Shown here: positions 62,838 to 64,000 of the stretch, piece by piece | Layout of the letters: each line of letters opens with the position of its first letter | Position numbering within the stretch: position 1 is the stretch's first letter | NCBI GenBank assembly: GCA_014526335.1 | Contig: JACTAT010000039.1 | Span: forward strand, 5,739,218-5,803,217 | DNA length: 64,000 nt | Reading direction: 5' to 3' | Source: Chrysaora quinquecirrha | Lineage: Eukaryota > Cnidaria > Scyphozoa > Semaeostomeae > Pelagiidae | Notes under the pieces: generated by a model | What the model saw: the letters and a program-made list of their open reading frames with translations, nothing else | Told to the model about the DNA's origin: nothing | Databases searched by the model: none | Translations under genes and position numbers: made by a program

Positions 62838-63512
62838 TAAAACTTATGGACAAAAACTTAAAATTTGACAAACACATTTCGCAAACTGTAAAAAAAGCTA
62901 ATATTGTCCTGGCATCAATCAAACGAACAATCAAATTCATCGATAAGTCAGTTTTTAGCATGCTCTATAAAACTCTTGTTAGGCCGATCTTAGAATATTG
63001 TGGAACTGTTTGGAATCCATAACTGATCCAAAATATAAAGAAATTAGAAACTGTGCAAAGACGCGCAACAAAACTTATTCCTGAACTGCGAGGGCTGACA
63101 TATAGAAACAGATTAGCCAGATTACAACTACCTTAATTGGAGTATCGTAGAAAGTGTGGTGACTTAATAATGACTTTCAAAATCATGTGCGACTTAGAAG
63201 ATACCGAGGCAAGTAAACTATTTAAAAAGCAAATACGAAAACACGTGGACGTGATATGAAACTTTTCAAAAACAGATATCGATTAAATATGTGACGAAAC
63301 TTTTTCTCGCAACGAGTGATTGATGATTGGAAAGCCCTACCGAGCAATGTTGTAGCAGCTAAAAACGTACTAGAGTTTGAAAAGAGATATGACGATTTAA
63401 ATGCAGCAAAGCAGTATGACTTTAATTAGAAACTTTTGAACATAGGGTTACTTAGGCCTCTGGCCTCTTTTTCCGCTCATTATCTTAGTATTATTATTAT
63501 TATTATTATTAA
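62838..63512 (+). pseudogene. 5'-truncated non-LTR retrotransposon (LINE), reverse transcriptase C-terminal end
   Basis: Translation shows the typical tail of CR1/L2/Jockey-like LINE ORF2: SMLYKTLVRPILEYCGTVW, then VQRRATKLIPELRGLTYRNR, LEYRRKCGDLIMTFKIM, and near the end VIDDWKALPSNVVAA. In-frame stops interrupt it (after W-N-P and after L-Q-L-P), so it is dead. It ends in (ATT)n at 63,489-63,511, a LINE-type tail. It lies in the LAP intron after exon 3. Confidence 0.88.
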
Positions 63513-64000
63513 AGAGTGTGTTGTATTTTTCATGCTGAGATTGGTTTGGTAAACTGTTAGGACCCAAAACAAAGTTTTTCCCCTGAAATTTCACTTCTTC
63601 ACTTGGTCTTGAGTGCTGATATCACAATAAAGCAAGATGGTTTTGAAGTAATTCTAATAATCTTGTGTTCAACGCAGTGGCCATTTCTATTTTGCTCCAA
63701 AATCTCTGAAATCCAAAATTTGGTATAATAGCAACATTGACATGGAGATACAGGTCTCCATGTCATTAACCTACAATCATCGCCAAAAATATTGAGAACA
63801 CAATGTTCTACTGTAAATGTCCTATTTAGCCCCTGGGGGAAGAGGGGGCTTATAGGAGAGAGGGGCTTATTAGAGAGGGGGTTTAATAAATTATTTAGCT
63901 TATTTCGCTTTTTATTTTTCAAGACAAATGTTACTGACAGTAAAAAGTGAACTATAAAACAAATTTTTTAACTTAGTTCACATGAAATTTCTAGTTACTT
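63513..64000. other. LAP intron, no gene recognised
   Basis: Contains G/C-rich words 'gcccctgggggaagaggggg' near 63,830 that look like another MITE end; no partner end is inside the window. Confidence 0.35.

Overview
This is a eukaryotic, intron-rich, AT-rich genomic window, most likely from an anthozoan cnidarian and probably a stony coral. That assignment is an inference from metazoan housekeeping genes with many short exons, a very dense load of small non-autonomous transposons and SINEs, and a short TTAGGG-type telomeric tract. No bacterial, viral or CRISPR features were seen. Genes were built by joining exons at GT/AG sites and comparing them with families known from memory; no database search was possible. 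Gene layout: (1) 1-13,348, minus strand: a transportin-1/2 (TNPO1) nuclear import receptor gene. Fourteen coding exons are visible and the 3' part runs off the left edge. A MITE sits in the exon after the acidic loop, and about 25-30 expected residues are missing there. (2) 14,447-28,858: a small cluster of secreted-peptide precursor genes that I do not find under any name I know. Peptide gene A (minus) and peptide gene B (plus) share a 55-nt signal-peptide exon, an acidic propiece exon with the D-x-P-D-x-E-D-L-D pattern, identical intron phases, and even a TAAC microsatellite in the same intron. Their last exons differ: arginine-rich in A, cysteine-bearing in B. A duplicate of A's last exon plus 3' region (18.08-18.93 kb) is cut at its splice acceptor by a 2.7-kb foldback element. 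(3) 33,247-58,601, plus strand: a complete NDC1 (transmembrane nucleoporin) gene of 22 coding exons encoding 625 residues, with the frame kept through every junction. (4) 60,029 to beyond the right edge, plus strand: the 5' exons of a LAP-family LRR scaffold gene (Erbin/LRRC7/LANO/Scribble type). Repeat layout: the space between exons is filled with small elements, many with readable ends. There are hAT-like MITEs with perfect 8-bp target duplications (2.6, 10.3, 38.6 and 61.9 kb), a MITE with a 5-bp duplication (15.1 kb), and a pogo/Tigger-like element (46.4 kb). There are several foldback families; one has seven copies in 6 kb of NDC1 introns. There are also tRNA-derived SINEs (one with a perfect 20-bp duplication), a probable 5S-derived SINE, and a 5'-truncated LINE (62.8 kb). 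Tandem arrays are frequent: (ATG)n at 24.5 kb, (TAAC)n at 27.7 kb, a 250/500-bp higher-order satellite at 26.2-27.2 kb, a 51-bp minisatellite inside a tandem segmental duplication at 29-31.9 kb, and a 48-bp GGT-rich minisatellite at 16.2 kb. Several arrays lie inside terminal inverted repeats, so transposon ends enclosing minisatellites are a recurring design here. The four parts are functionally unrelated except that TNPO1 and NDC1 both serve nuclear pore biology (import receptor and pore-membrane anchor); their proximity is probably incidental. The peptide cluster is the region most likely to be undescribed.
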